Below are positions 1-13,323 of a stretch of DNA of 64,000 nt, one piece after another. Source of the stretch: Clusia tigrina. Taxonomy: Eukaryota; Arthropoda; Insecta; Diptera; Clusiidae. Below the pieces are notes generated by a model. The model had not been told where the DNA came from, did no database searches, and was given only the letters and a program-made list of their open reading frames with translations. The translations under genes were made by a program, and so were the position numbers. The first letter of the stretch is position 1. Every line of letters starts with the position of its first letter. Location of the stretch: contig OV050032.1 in the NCBI GenBank assembly GCA_920105625.2, positions 95,898,542-95,962,541 on the forward strand, read 5' to 3'.

Positions 1-585
1 GGTACGTCCTATACCTATCAAAGTTTGCAACATACAAATGCTTGTAACTTTTTACTGGAGCGTCATAAAACCTTGAAATTTTGTAACAATGAAGTACTCG
101 AGCCTCTTCTCAATTTAAGTTATCGCTCAAGCTATGCTACCCTTGAGTCCCAAATCAAACACTGATAAAACTTCAAATGGCCCTAACTTCTATACGGTAC
201 GTCCTACACCTATCAAATTTGGCAACATTCAAATGCTTGTAACTTTTTACTGGAGCGTCATAAAACCTTGAAATTTTGTAACAATAAAGTACTCGAGCCT
301 CTTGTCAATTTAAGCTATCGCTCAAAGCTATGCTACCCTTGAGTCCCAAATCAAACACTGATAAAACTTCAAATGGCCCTAACTTCTATACGGTACGTCT
401 ACACCTATCAAAGTTTGCAACATACAAATGCTTGTAACTTTTTACTGGAGCGTCATAAAACCTTGAATTTTTGTAACAATAAAGTACTCGAGCCTCTTGT
501 CCATTTAAGCTATCGCTCAAAGCTATGCTACCCTAGAGTCCCAAATCAAACACTGATAAAATTCAAACGTCCCTAACCTCTTTAC
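1..585. repeat. Left-edge three-monomer segment, repeated at 18.0 kb
   Basis: Three monomers start at 1, 196 and 392 (195, 196 and 194 bp). The first has GTCCTATACC and AATGAAG. The third has TTGAATTTTT and a shortened GATAAAATTCAAACGTCCC and runs into GGTACATCC. The same order of marks occurs at 18027-18614, so the left edge cuts into a longer segment that is repeated about 18 kb away. The single-base deletions at CTCAAGC and GTCTACACC are private to this copy. Confidence 0.8.
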
Positions 586-1958
586 GGTACATCCTACACC
601 TATCAAAGTTTGCAACATACAAATGCTTGTAATTTTTTACTGGAGCGTCATAAAACCTTGAGATTTTGTAACAATAAAGTACTCGAGCCTCTTGACAATT
701 TAAGCTATTGCTCAAAACTAAGCTAGCCTAGAGTCCCAAATCAAACACTGATAAAACTTCAAACGCCCCTAACTTCTTTACGGTAGGTCCTACACCTATC
801 AAAGTTTGCAACATTCAAATACTTGTAATTTTTTACTGGAGCGTCATAAAACCTTGAAATTTTGTAACAATAAAGTACTCGAGCCTCTTGTCAATTAAGT
901 TATCGCTTAAAGCTATGCTACCCTTGAGTCCCAAATCAAATACTGATAAAACTTCAAATGGCCCTAACTTCTTTACGGTACGTCCTACACCTATCAAAGT
1001 TTGCAACATACAAATGCTTGTCAATTTTTACTGGAGCGTCATAAAATCTTAAAATTTTGTAACAATGAAATACTCGAGCCTCTTGTCATTTTAAGCTATC
1101 GCTCAAAGCTATGCTACCCTTGAGTCCCAAAACAAACACTGATAAAACTTCAAATGGCCCTAACTTCTATACGGTACGTCCTACACCTATCAAAGTTTGC
1201 AACATACAAATGCTTGTAACTTTTTACTGGAGCGTCAAAAAACCTTGAAAATTTTGTAACAATAAAGTACTCGAGCCTCTTGTCAATTTAAGGCATCGCT
1301 CAAATCTATGCTACCCTAGAGTCCCAAATCAAACACTGATAAAACTTCAAACGCCCCTAACTTCTTTACGGTACGTCCTACACCTATCAAAGTTTGCAAC
1401 ATTCAAATGCTTGTAACTTTTTACTGGAGCGTCATAAAACCTTGAATTTTTGTAACAATAAAGTACTCGAGCCTTTTGTCAATTTAAGCTATCGCTCAAA
1501 GCTACGCTACCGTAGAGTCCCAAATCAAATACTGATAAAACTTCAAACGCCCCTAACCTCTTTACGGTACGTCCTACACCTATCAAAGTTTGCAACATAC
1601 AAATGCTTGTAACTTTTTACTGGAGCGTCATAAAACATTGAGATTTTGTAACAATAAAGTACTCGAGCCTCTTGTCTATTTAAGTTATCGCTTAAAGCTA
1701 TGCTACACTTGAGTCCCAAATCAAACACTGACAAAACTTCAAAGGGCCCTAACTTCTATACGGTACGTCCTACACCTATCAAAGTTTGCAACATACAAAT
1801 GCTTGTAACTTTTTTACTGGAGCGTCATAAAACATTGAAATTTTGTAACAATAAAGTACTCGAGCCTCTTGTCAATTTAAGCCCTCGCTCAAATCTATGC
1901 TACCCTAGAGTCCCAAATCAAACACTGATAAATCTTCAAACGCTCCGGACTTCTATAC
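586..1958. repeat. Seven-monomer HOR segment, edition 1
   Basis: Monomers start at 586, 782, 977, 1173, 1370, 1566 and 1762. Their marks in order are AAGCTAGCC, CAATTAAG (one base short), TCTTAAAATTTTG, GTCAAAAAACC, TTGAATTTTT, TTGAGATTTTG and AATCTATGC. The same order appears at 2547-3917, offset by ten monomers (about 1961 bp). This edition has its own single-base insertions at 1173-1369 (an extra A) and 1762-1958 (an extra T). Confidence 0.88.
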
Positions 1959-2546
1959 GGTACGTCCTACACCTATCAAAGTTGGCAATATTCAAATGCT
2001 TGTAACTTTTTACTGGAGCGTCATAAAACCTTGAAATTTTGTAACAATAAAGTACTCGACCCTCTTGTCAATTTAGGCCATCGATCAAAGATATGCTACC
2101 CTAGAGTCCCAAATCAAACACTGATAAAACTTCAAACGCCCCTAACTTATATACAGTACGTCCTACACCTATCAAAGTTTGCAACATTCAAATGCTTGTA
2201 ACTTTTTACTGGAGCGTCATAAAACCTTGAAATTTTGTAACAATAAAGTACTCGAGCCTCTTGTCAATTAAAGCCATCGCTCAAAGCTCTGCTTCCCTTG
2301 AGTCCCAAATCAAACACTGATAAAACTTCAAACGCCCCTAACTTCTATACGGTACGTCCTACACCTATCAAAGTTGGCAACATTCAAATGCTTGTAACTT
2401 TTTACTGGAGCGTCATAAAACCTTGAAATTTTGTAACAATGAAGTACTCGAGCCTCTTGTCAATTTAAGTTATCGCTCAAAGCTATGCTACCCTTGAGTC
2501 CCAAATCAAACACTGATAAAACTTCAAATGGCCCTAACTTCTATAC
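1959..2546. repeat. Three divergent monomers between the two seven-monomer segments
   Basis: Monomers at 1959, 2155 and 2351 separate the two editions. The first carries private substitutions (CTCGACCC instead of CTCGAGCC, ATCGATC, AAGATATGC), which is a heavier load than its neighbours. The second begins AGTACGTCC, losing one G of the landmark. The third has the AATGAAG and GTTATCG states also seen in the first monomer of the window. Confidence 0.8.
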
Positions 2547-4113
2547 GGTACGTCCTACACCTATCAAAGTTGGCAACATTCAAATGCTTGTAATTTTTTA
2601 CTGGAGCGTCATAAAACCTTGAGATTTTGTAACAATAAAGTACTCGAGCCTCTTGTCAATTTAAGCTATTGCTCAAAACTAAGCTAGCCTAGAGTCCCAA
2701 ATCAAACACTGATAAAACTTCAAACGCCCCTAACTTCTTTACGGTACGTCCTACACCTATCAAAGTTTGCAACATTCAAATGCTTGTAATTTTTTACTGG
2801 AGCGTCATAAAACCTTGAAATTTTGTAACAATAAAGTACTCGAGCCTCTTGTCAATTAAGTTATCGCTTAAAGCTATGCTACCCTTGAGTCCCCAAATCA
2901 AACACTGATAAAACTTCAAATGGCCCTAACTTCTTTACGGTACGTCCTACACCTATCAAAGTTTGCAACATACAAATGCTTGTCAATTTTTACTGGAGCG
3001 TCATAAAATCTTAAAATTTTGTAACAATGAATACTCGAGCCTATTGTCATTTTAAGCTATCGCTCAAAGCTATGCTACCCTTGAGTCCCAAATCAAACAC
3101 TGATAAAACTTCAAATGGCCCTAACTTCTATACGGTACGTCCTACACCTATCAAAGTTTGCAACATACAAATGCTTGTAACTTTTTACTGGAGCGTCAAA
3201 AAACCTTGAAATTTTGTAACAATAAAGTACTCGAGCCTCTTGTCAATTTAAGGCATCGCTCAAATCTATGCTACCCTAGAGTCCCAAATCAAACACTGAT
3301 AAAACTTCAAACGCCCCTAACTTCTTTACGGCACGTCCTACACCTATCAAAGTTTGCAACATTCAAATGCTTGTAACTTTTTACTGGAGCGTCATAAAAC
3401 CTTGAATTTTTGTAACAATAAAGTACTCGAGCCTTTTGTCAATTTAAGCTATGGCTCAAAGCTATGCTACCCTAGAGTCCCAAATCAAATACTGATAAAA
3501 CTTCAAACGCCCCTAACCTCTTTACGGTACGTCCTACACCTATCAAAGTTTGCAACATACAAATGCTTGTAACTTTTTACTGGAGCGTCATAAAACATTG
3601 AGATTTTCTAACAATAAAGTACTCGAGCCTCTTGTCTATTTAAGTTATCGCTTAAAGCTATGCTACACTTGAGTCCCAAATCAAACACTGATAAAACTTC
3701 AAAGGGCCCTAACTTCTATACGGTACGTCCTACACCTATCAAAGTTTGCAACATACAAATGCTTGTAACTTTTTACTGGAGCGTCATAAAACATTGAAAT
3801 TTTGTAACAATAAAGTACTCGAGCCTCTTGTCAATTTAAGCCATCGCTCAAATCTATGCTACCCTAGAGTCCCAAATCAAACACTGATAAAACTTCAAAC
3901 GCCCCTTACTTCTTTACGGTACGTCCTACACCTATCAAAGTTGGCTACATTCAAATGCTTGTAACTTTTTACTGGAGCGTCATAAAACCTTGAAATTTTC
4001 TAACAATAAAGTACTCGAGCCTCTTATCAATTTAAGCCATCGCTCAAAGCTATGCTACCATTGAGTCCCAAATCAAACACTGATAAAACTTCAAATGGCC
4101 CTAACTTCTATAC
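2547..4113. repeat. Seven-monomer HOR segment, edition 2, plus a TTTTCTAAC monomer
   Basis: This repeats the fingerprint of 586-1958: AAGCTAGCC, CAATTAAG, TCTTAAAATTTTG, GTCAAAAAACC, TTGAATTTTT, a TTGAG monomer and AATCTATGC. It is followed at 3918 by a monomer with TTTTCTAAC and CCATTGAG. The last seven monomers (2743-4113) form the fullest version of a cassette that reappears at 12933, 14500 and 18615. Two compensating single-base changes lie in 2743-2938 (CAATTAAG minus one, GTCCCCAAA plus one). The monomer at 2939 is 195 bp. Confidence 0.88.
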
Positions 4114-7100
4114 GGTACGTCCTACACCTATCAAAGTTTGCAACATACAAATGCTTGTAACTTTTTACTGGAGCGTCATAAAACATTGAAATTTTGTAAC
4201 AATAAAGTACTCGAGCCTCTTGCCAATTTAGGCCATCGCTCAAAGCTATGTTACCCTAGAGTCCCAAATCAAACACTGATAAAACTTCAAACGCCCCTAA
4301 CTTCTTTACGGTACGTCCTACACCTATCAAAGTTGGCAACATTCAAATGCTTGTAACTTTTTGCTGGAGCGTCATTAAACCTTGAAATTTTGTAACAATA
4401 AAGTACTCGAGCCTCTTCTCAATTTAAGCTATCGCTCAAAGCTATGCTACCCTAGAGTCCCAAATCAAACACTGATAAATCTTCAAACGCCCCTAACTTC
4501 TTTACGGTACGTCCTACACCTATCAAAGTTGGCAACATTCAAATGCTTGTAACTTTTTACTGGAGCGTCATAAAACCTTGAAATTTTGTAACAATAAAGT
4601 ATTCGAGCCTCTTGTCAATTTAAGCTATCGCTCAAAGCTATGCTACCCTAGAGTCCCAAATCAAACACTGATAAAACTTCAAACGCCCCTAACTTCTTTA
4701 CGGTACGTCCTACACCTATCAAAGTTGGCAACATTCAAATGCTTGTAACTTTTTACTGGAGCGTCATAAAACCTTGAAATTTTGTAACAATAAAGTACTC
4801 GAGCCTCTTGTCAATTTAAGCCATCGCTCAAAGCTATGCTACCCTTGAGTCCCAAATCAAACACTGATAAAACTTCAAACGCCCCTAACTTCTATACGGT
4901 ACGTCCTACACCTATCAAAGTTTGCAACATACAAATGCTTGTAACTTTTTACTGGAGCGTCATAAAACATTGAGATTTTGTAACAATAAAGTACTCGAGC
5001 CTCTTGTCAATTTAAGTTATCGCTTAAAGCTATGCTACCCTTGAGTCCCAAATCAAACACTGATAAAACTTCAAATGGCCCTAACTTCTTTACGGTACGT
5101 CCTACACCTATCAAAGCTTGCAACATACAAATGCTTGTAAATTTTTACTGGAGCGTCATAAAACATTGAAATTTTGTAACAGTAAAGTACTCGAGCGTCT
5201 TGTCAATTTAAGCCATCGCTCAAAGCTGTGCTACCCTTGAGTCCCAAATCAAACATTGATAAAACTTCAAATGGCCCTAACTTCTATACGGTACGTCCTA
5301 GACCTATCAAAGTTTGCAACATTCAAATGCTTGTAACTTTTTACTGGATCGTCATAAAACCTTGAAATTTTGTAACAATAAAGTACTCGAGCCTCTTGTC
5401 AATTTAAGTTATCGCTCAAAGCTATGCTACCCTTGAGTCCCAAATCAAACACTGATAAAACTTCAAATGGCCCTAACTTCTATACGGTACGTCCTACACC
5501 TATCAAAGTTTGCAACATACAAATGCTTGTAACTTTTTACTGGAGCGTCATAAAACATTGAAATTTTGTAACAATAAAGTACTCGAGCCTCTTGTCAATT
5601 TAAGCTATCGCTCAAAGCTATGCTACCCTAGGGTCCCAAATCAAACACTGATAAAACTTCAAACGCCCCTAACTTCTTTAAGGTACGACCTACACCTATC
5701 AAAGTTGGCAACATTCAAATGCTTGTAACTTTTTACTGCAGCGTCATAAAACCTTGAAATTTTGTAACAATAAAGTATTCGAGCCTCTTGTCAATTTAAG
5801 CTATCGCTCAAAGCTATGCTACCCTAGAGTCCCAAATCAAACACTGATAAAACTTCAAACGCCCCTAACTTCTTTACGGTACGTCCTACACCTATCAAAG
5901 TTGGCAACATTCAAATGCTTGTAACTTTTTACTGGAGCGTCATAAAACCTTGAAATTTTGTAACAATAAAGTACTCGAGCCTCTTGTCAATTTAAGCCAT
6001 CGCTCAAAGCTATGCTACCCTTGAGTCCCAAATCAAACACTGATAAAACTTCAAACGCCCCTAACTTCTATACGGTGCGTCCTAAAGCTATCAAAGTTTG
6101 CAACATACAAATGCTTGTAACTTTTTACTGGAGCGTCCTAAAACTTTGAAATTTTGCAACAATAAAGTACTCGAGCCTCTTGTCAATTTAAGCCATCGCT
6201 CAAAGCTATGCTACCCTAGATTCCCAAATCAAACACTGATAAAACTTCAAACGCCCCTAATTTCTTTACGGTACGTCCTACACCTATCAAAGTTGGCAAC
6301 ATTCAAATGCTTGTAACTTTTTACTGGAGCGTCGTAAAACCTTGAAATTTTGTAACAATAAAGTACTCGAGCATCTTGTCAATTTTAGTTATCGCTCAAA
6401 GCTATGCTACCCTTGAGTCCCAAATCAAACACTGATAAAACTTCAAACGCCCCTAACTTATATACGGTACGTCCTACACCTATCAAAGTTTGCAACATAC
6501 AAATGCTTGTAACTTTTTACTGGAGCGTCATAAAACCTTGAAATTTTGTAACAATAAAGTACTCGAGCATCTTGTCAATTTTAGTTATCGCTCAAAGCTA
6601 TGCTACCCTAGAGTCCCAAATCAAACACTGATAAAACTTCAAACGCCCCTAACTTATATACGGTACGTCCTACACCTATCAAAGTTTGCAACATACAAAT
6701 GCTTGTAACTTTTTACTGGAGCGTCCTAAAACCTTGAAATTTTGTAACAATAAAGTACTCGAGCCTCTTGTCAATTTAAGCCATCGCTCAAATCTATGCT
6801 ACCCTAGAGTCCCAAATCAAACACTGATAAAACTTCAAACGCCCCTTACTTCTTTACGGTACGTCCTACACCTATCAAAGTTGGCTACATTCAAATGCTT
6901 GTAACTTTTTACTGGAGCGTCATAAAACCTTGAAATTTTCTAACAATAAAGTACTCGAGCCTCTTATCAATTTAAGCCATCGCTCAAAGCTATGCTACCA
7001 TTGAGTCCAAAATCAAACACTGATATAACTTCAAATGGCCCTAACTTCTATACGGTACGTCCTACACCTATCAAAGTTTGCAACATACAAATGCTTGTAA

Positions 7101-7249
7101 CTTTTTACTGGAGCGTCATAAAACATTGAAATTTTGTAACAATAAAGTACTCGAGCCTCTTGTCAATTTAAGCCATCGCTCAAAGCTATGCTACCCTTGA
7201 GTCCCAAATCAAACATTGATAAAACTTCAAATGGCCCTAACTTCTATAC
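4114..7249. repeat. 16-monomer HOR (3136 bp), copy 1
   Basis: All sixteen monomers are exactly 196 bp. The first has CTTGCCAATTTAGGCC and TATGTTACC, and the next has CTTTTTGCTGGAG with CATTAAACC. A HindIII site (AAGCTT) in a CAAAGCTTGC context lies at 5114. A monomer with GGTGCGTCCTAAAGC starts at 6074. Each of these marks recurs 3136 bp to the right, in the same order. The last three monomers (6662-7249) also resemble 3722-4113 of the preceding cassette. Confidence 0.9.
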
Positions 7250-10200
7250 GGTACGTCCTAGACCTATCAAAGTTTGCAACAATCAAATGCTTGTAACTTT
7301 TTACTGGAGCGTCATAAAACCTTGAAATTTTGTAACAATAAAGTACTCGAGCCTCTTGCCAATTTAGGCCATCGCTCAAAGCTATGTTACCCTAGAGTCC
7401 CAAATCAAACACTGATAAAACTTCAAACGCCCCTAACTTCTTTACGGTACGTCCTACACCTATCAAAGTTGGCAACATTCAAATGCTTGTAACTTTTTGC
7501 TGGAGCGTCATTAAACCTTGAAATTTTGTAACAATAAAGTACTCGAGCCTCTTGTCAATTTAAGCTATCGCTCAAAGCTATGCTACCCTAGAGTCCCAAA
7601 TCAAACACTGATAAATCTTCAAACGCCCCTAACTTCTTTACGGTACGTCCTACACCTATCAAAGTTGGCAACATTCAAATGCTTGTAACTTTTTACTGGA
7701 GCGTCATAAAACCTTGAAATTTTGTAACAATAAAGTATTCGAGCCTCTTGTCAATTTAAGCTATCGCTCAAAGCTATGCTACCCTAGAGTCCCAAATCAA
7801 ACACTGATAAAACTTCAAACGCCCCTAACTTCTTTACGGTACGTCCTACACCTATCAAAGTTGGCAACATTCAAATGCTTGTAACTTTTTACTGGAGCGT
7901 CATAAAACCTTGAAATTTTGTAACAATAAAGTACTCGAGCCTCTTGTCAATTTAAGCCATCGCTCAAAGCTATGCTACCCTTGAGTCCCAAATCAAACAC
8001 TGATAAAACTTCAAACGCCCCTAACTTCTATACGGTACGTCCTACACCTATCAAAGTTTGCAACATACAAATGCTTGTAACTTTTTACTGGAGCGTCATA
8101 AAACATTGAGATTTTGTAACAATAAAGTACTCGAGCCTCTTGTCAATTTAAGTTATCGCTTAAAGCTATACTACCCTTGAGTCCCAAATCAAACACTGAT
8201 AAAACTTCAAATGGCCCTAACTTCTTTACGGTACGTCCTACACCTATCAAAGCTTGCAACATACAAATGCTTGTAAATTTTTACTGGAGCGTCATAAAAC
8301 ATTGAAATTTTGTAACAGTAAAGTACTCGAGCGTCTTGTCAATTTAAGCCATCGCTCAAAGCTGTGCTACCCTTGAGTCCCAAATCAAACATTGATAAAA
8401 CTTCAAATGGCCCTAACTTCTATACGGTACGTCCTAGACCTATCAAAGTTTGCAACATTCAAATGCTTGTAACTTTTTACTGGATCGTCATAAAACCTTG
8501 AAATTTTGTAACAATAAAGTACTCGAGCCTCTTGTCAATTTAAGTTATCGCTCAAAGCTATGCTACCCTTGAGTCCCAAATCAAACACTGATAAAACTTC
8601 AAATGGCCCTAACTTCTATACGGTACGTCCTACACCTATCAAAGTTTGCAACATACAAATGCTTGTAACTTTTTACTGGAGCGTCATAAAACATTGAAAT
8701 TTTGTAACAATAAAGTACTCGAGCCTCTTGTCAATTTAAGCTATCGCTCAAAGCTATGCTACCCTAGGGTCCCAAATCAAACACTGATAAAACTTCAAAC
8801 GCCCCTAACTTCTTTACGGTACGTCCTACACCTATCAAAGTTGGCAACATTCAAATGCTTGTAACTTTTTACTGCAGCGTCATAAAACCTTGAAATTTTG
8901 TAACAATAAAGTATTCGAGCCTCTTGTCAATTTAAGCTATCGCTCAAAGCTATGCTACCCTAGAGTCCCAAATCAAACACTGATAAAACTTCAAACGCCC
9001 CTAACTTCTTTACGGTACGTCCTACACCTATCAAAGTTGGCAACATTCAAATGCTTGTAACTTTTTACTGGAGCGTCATAAAACCTTGAAATTTTGTAAC
9101 AATAAAGTACTCGAGCCTCTTGTCAATTTAAGCCATCGCTCAAAGCTATGCTACCCTTGAGTCCCAAATCAAACACTGATAAAACTTCAAACGCCCCTAA
9201 CTTCTATACGGTGCGTCCTAAAGCTATCAAAGTTTGCAACATACAAATGCTTGTAACTTTTTACTGGAGCGTCCTAAAACTTTGAAATTTTGCAACAATA
9301 AAGTACTCGAGCCTCTTGTCAATTTAAGCCATCGCTCAAAGCTATGCTACCCTAGATTCCCAAATCAAACACTGATAAAACTTCAAACGCCCCTAATTTC
9401 TTTACGGTACGTAATACACCTATCAAAGTTGGCAACATTCAAATGCTTGTAACTTTTTACTGGAGCGTCGTAAAACCTTGAAATTTTGTAACAATAAAGT
9501 ATTCGAGCATCTTGTCAATTTAAGTTATCGCTCAAAGCTATGCTACCCTAGAGTCCCAAATCAAACACTGATAAAACTTCAAACGCCCCTAACTTATATA
9601 CGGTACGTCCTACACCTATCAAAGTTTGCAACATACAAATGCTTGTAACTTTTTACTGGAGCGTCATAAAACCTTGAAATTTTGTAACAATAAAGTACTC
9701 GAGCATCTTGTCAATTTTAGTTATCGCTCAAAGCTATGCTACCCTAGAGTCCCAAATCAAACACTGATAAAACTTCAAACGCCCCTAACTTATATACGGT
9801 ACGTCCTACACCTATCAAAGTTTGCAACATACAAATGCTTGTAACTTTTTACTGGAGCGTCCTAAAACCTTGAAATTTTGTAACAATAAAGTACTCGAGC
9901 CTCTTGTCAATTTAAGCCATCGCTCAAATCTATGCTACCCTAGAGTCCCAAATCAAACACTGATAAAACTTCAAACGCCCCTTACTTCTTTACGGTACGT
10001 CCTACACCTATCAAAGTTGGCTACATTCAAATGCTTGTAACTTTTTACTGGAGCGTCATAAAACCTTGAAATTTTCTAACAATAAAGTACTCGAGCCTCT
10101 TATCAATTTAAGCCATCGCTCAAAGCTATGCTACCATTGAGTCCAAAATCAAACACTGATATAACTTCAAATGGCCCTAACTTCTATACGGTACGTCCTA

Positions 10201-10385
10201 CACCTATCAAAGTTTGCAACATACAAATGCTTGTAACTTTTTACTGGAGCGTCATAAAACATTGAAATTTTGTAACAATAAAGTACTCGAGCCTCTTGTC
10301 AATTTAAGCCATCGCTCAAAGCTATGCTACCCTTGAGTCCCAAATCAAACATTGATAAAACTTCAAATGGCCCTAACTTCTATAC
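7250..10385. repeat. 16-monomer HOR (3136 bp), copy 2
   Basis: This directly abuts copy 1 and repeats it monomer for monomer: CTTGCCAATTTAGGCC at the start, the HindIII site at 8250 (3136 bp after 5114) and GGTGCGTCCTAAAGC at 9210. Differences are scattered single substitutions, for example GGTACGTAATACACC near 9410, where copy 1 reads CGTCCTACACC. The match stops within the monomer at 10386, which begins like 7250 but switches to GTTATCG and CCCTTGAG. Confidence 0.9.
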
Positions 10386-10972
10386 GGTACGTCCTACACC
10401 TATCAAAGTTTGCAACAATCAAATGCTTGTAACTTTTTACTGGAGCGTCATAAAACCTTGAAATTTTGTAACAATAAAGTACTCGAGCCTCTTGTCAATT
10501 TAAGTTATCGCTCAAAGCTATGCTACCCTTGAGTCCCAAATCAAACACTGATAAAACTTCAAATGGCCCTAACTTCTATACGGTATGTCCTACACCTATC
10601 AAAGTTTGCAACATTCAAATGCTTGTAATTTTTTACTGGAGCGTCATAAAACCTTGAAATTTTGTAACAATAAAGTACTCGAGCCTCTTGTCAATTAAGT
10701 TATCGCTTAAAGCTATGCTACACTTGAGTCCCAAATCAAACACTGATAAAACTTCAAATGGCCCTAACTTCTTTACGGTACGTCCTACACCTATCAAAGT
10801 TTGCAACATACAAATGCTTGTCAATTTTTACTGGAGCGTCATAAAATCTTAAAATTTTGTAACAATGAAATACTCGAGCCTCTTGTCATTTTAAGCTATC
10901 GCTCAAAGCTATGCTACCCTTGAGTCCCAAATCAAACACTGATAAAACTTCAAATGGCCCTAACTTCTATAC
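8622..10972. repeat. 12-monomer HOR (2351 bp), copy 1, overlapping the 16-mer
   Basis: The fingerprint from 8622 to 10972 is repeated by the adjoining 10973-13323. It includes a CCCTAGGGTCC monomer, a CTGCAGCG monomer, the GGTGCGTCCTAAAGC monomer, two GAGCATCTTG monomers and, near the end, CAATTAAG. This unit is the right part of the second 16-mer joined to two monomers of the left-end cassette type (10582 and 10777). It appears to be a recombinant between two older segments that was then duplicated. Confidence 0.88.
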
Positions 10973-13323
10973 GGTACGTCCTACACCTATCAAAGTTTGC
11001 AACATACAAATGCTTGTAACTTTTTACTGGAGCGTCATAAAACATTGAAATTTTGTAACAATAAAGTACTCGAGCCTCTTGTCAATTTAAGCTATCGCTC
11101 AAAGCTATGCTACCCTAGGGTCCCAAATCAAACACTGATAAAACTTCAAACGCCCCTAACTTCTTTACGGTACGTCCTACACCTATCAAAGTTGGCAACA
11201 TTCAAATGCTTGTAACTTTTTACTGCAGCGTCATAAAACCTTGAAATTTTGTAACAATAAAGTATTCGAGCCTCTTGTCAATTTAAGCTATCGCTCAAAG
11301 CTATGCTACCCTAGAGTCCCAAATCAAACACTGATAAAACTTCAAACGCCCCTAACTTCTTTACGGTACGTCCTACACCTATCAAAGTTGGCAACATTCA
11401 AATGCTTGTAACTTTTTACTGGAGCGTCATAAAACCTTGAAATTTTGTAACAATAAAGTACTCGAGCCTCTTGTCAATTTAAGCCATCGCTCAAAGCTAT
11501 GCTACCCTTGAGTCCCAAATCAAACACTGATAAAACTTCAAACGCCCCTAACTTCTATACGGTGCGTCCTAAAGCTATCAAAGTTTGCAACATACAAATG
11601 CTTGTAACTTTTTACTGGAGCGTCCTAAAACTTTGAAATTTTGCAACAATAAAGTACTCGAGCCTCTTGTCAATTTAAGCCATCGCTCAAAGCTATGCTA
11701 CCCTAGATTCCCAAATCAAACACTGATAAAACTTCAAACGCCCCTAATTTCTTTACGGTACGTCCTACACCTATCAAAGTTGGCAACATTCAAATGCTTG
11801 TAACTTTTTACTGGAGCGTCGTAAAACCTTGAAATTTTGTAACAATAAAGTACTCGAGCATCTTGTCAATTTTAGTTATCGCTCAAAGCTATGCTACCCT
11901 AGAGTCCCAAATCAAACACTGATAAAACTTCAAACGCCCCTAACTTATATACGGTACGTCCTACACCTATCAAAGTTTGCAACATACAAATGCTTGTAAC
12001 TTTTTACTGGAGCGTCATAAAACCTTGAAATTTTGTAACAATAAAGTACTCGAGCATCTTGTCAATTTTAGTTATCGCTCAAAGATATGCTACCCTAGAG
12101 TCCCAAATCAAACACTGATAAAACTTCAAACGCCCCTAACTTATATACGGTACGTCCTACACCTATCAAAGTTTGCAACATACAAATGCTTGTAACTTTT
12201 TACTGGAGCGTCCTAAAACCTTGAAATTTTGTAACAATAAAGTACCCGAGCCTCTTGTCAATTTAAGCCATCGCTCAAATCTATGCTACCCTAGAGTCCC
12301 AAATCAAACACTGATAAAACTTCAAACGCCCCTTACTTCTTTACGGTACGTCCTACACCTATCAAAGTTGGCTACATTCAAATGCTTGTAACTTTTTACT
12401 GGAGCGTCATAAAACCTTGAAATTTTCTAACAATAAAGTACTCGAGCCTCTTATCAATTTAAGCCATCGCTCAAAGCTATGCTACCATTGAGTCCAAAAT
12501 CAAACACTGATATAACTTCAAATGGCCCTAACTTCTATACGGTACGTCCTACACCTATCAAAGTTTGCAACATACAAATGCTTGTAACTTTTTACTGGAG
12601 CGTCATAAAACATTGAAATTTTGTAACAATAAAGTACTCGAGCCTCTTGTCAATTTAAGCCATCGCTCAAAGCTATGCTACCCTTGAGTCCCAAATCAAA
12701 CATTGATAAAACTTCAAATGGCCCTAACTTCTATACGGTACGTCCTAGACCTATCAAAGTTTGCAACAATCAAATGCTTGTAACTTTTTACTGGAGCGTC
12801 ATAAAACCTTGAAATTTTGTAACAATAAAGTACTCGAGCCTCTTGTCAATTTAAGTTATCGCTCAAAGCTATGCTACCCTTGAGTCCCAAATCAAACACT
12901 GATAAAACTTCAAATGGCCCTAACTTCTATACGGTATGTCCTACACCTATCAAAGTTTGCAACATTCAAATGCTTGTAATTTTTTACTGGAGCGTCATAA
13001 AACCTTGAAATTTTGTAACAATAAAGTACTCGAGCCTCTTGTCAATTAAGTTATCGCTTAAAGCTATGCTACCCTTGAGTCCCAAATCAAACACTGATAA
13101 AACTTCAAATGGCCCTAACTTCTTTACGGTACGTCCTACACCTATCAAAGTTTGCAACATACAAATGCTTGTCAATTTTTACTGGAGCGTCATAAAATCT
13201 TAAAATTTTGTAACAATGAAATACTCGAGCCTCTTGTCATTTTAAGCTATCGCTCAAAGCTATGCTACCCTTGAGTCCCAAATCAAACACTGATAAAACT
13301 TCAAATGGCCCTAACTTCTATAC
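10973..13323. repeat. 12-monomer HOR (2351 bp), copy 2
   Basis: This is a direct tandem copy of 8622-10972 at an offset of 2351 bp (twelve monomers minus the one base lost in the CAATTAAG monomer). Private changes are sparse, for example AAAGATATGC near 12083 and AGTACCCGAG near 12242. After 13323 the sequence continues with the GTCAAAAAACC monomer of the left-end cassette instead of re-entering the 12-mer. Confidence 0.88.
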
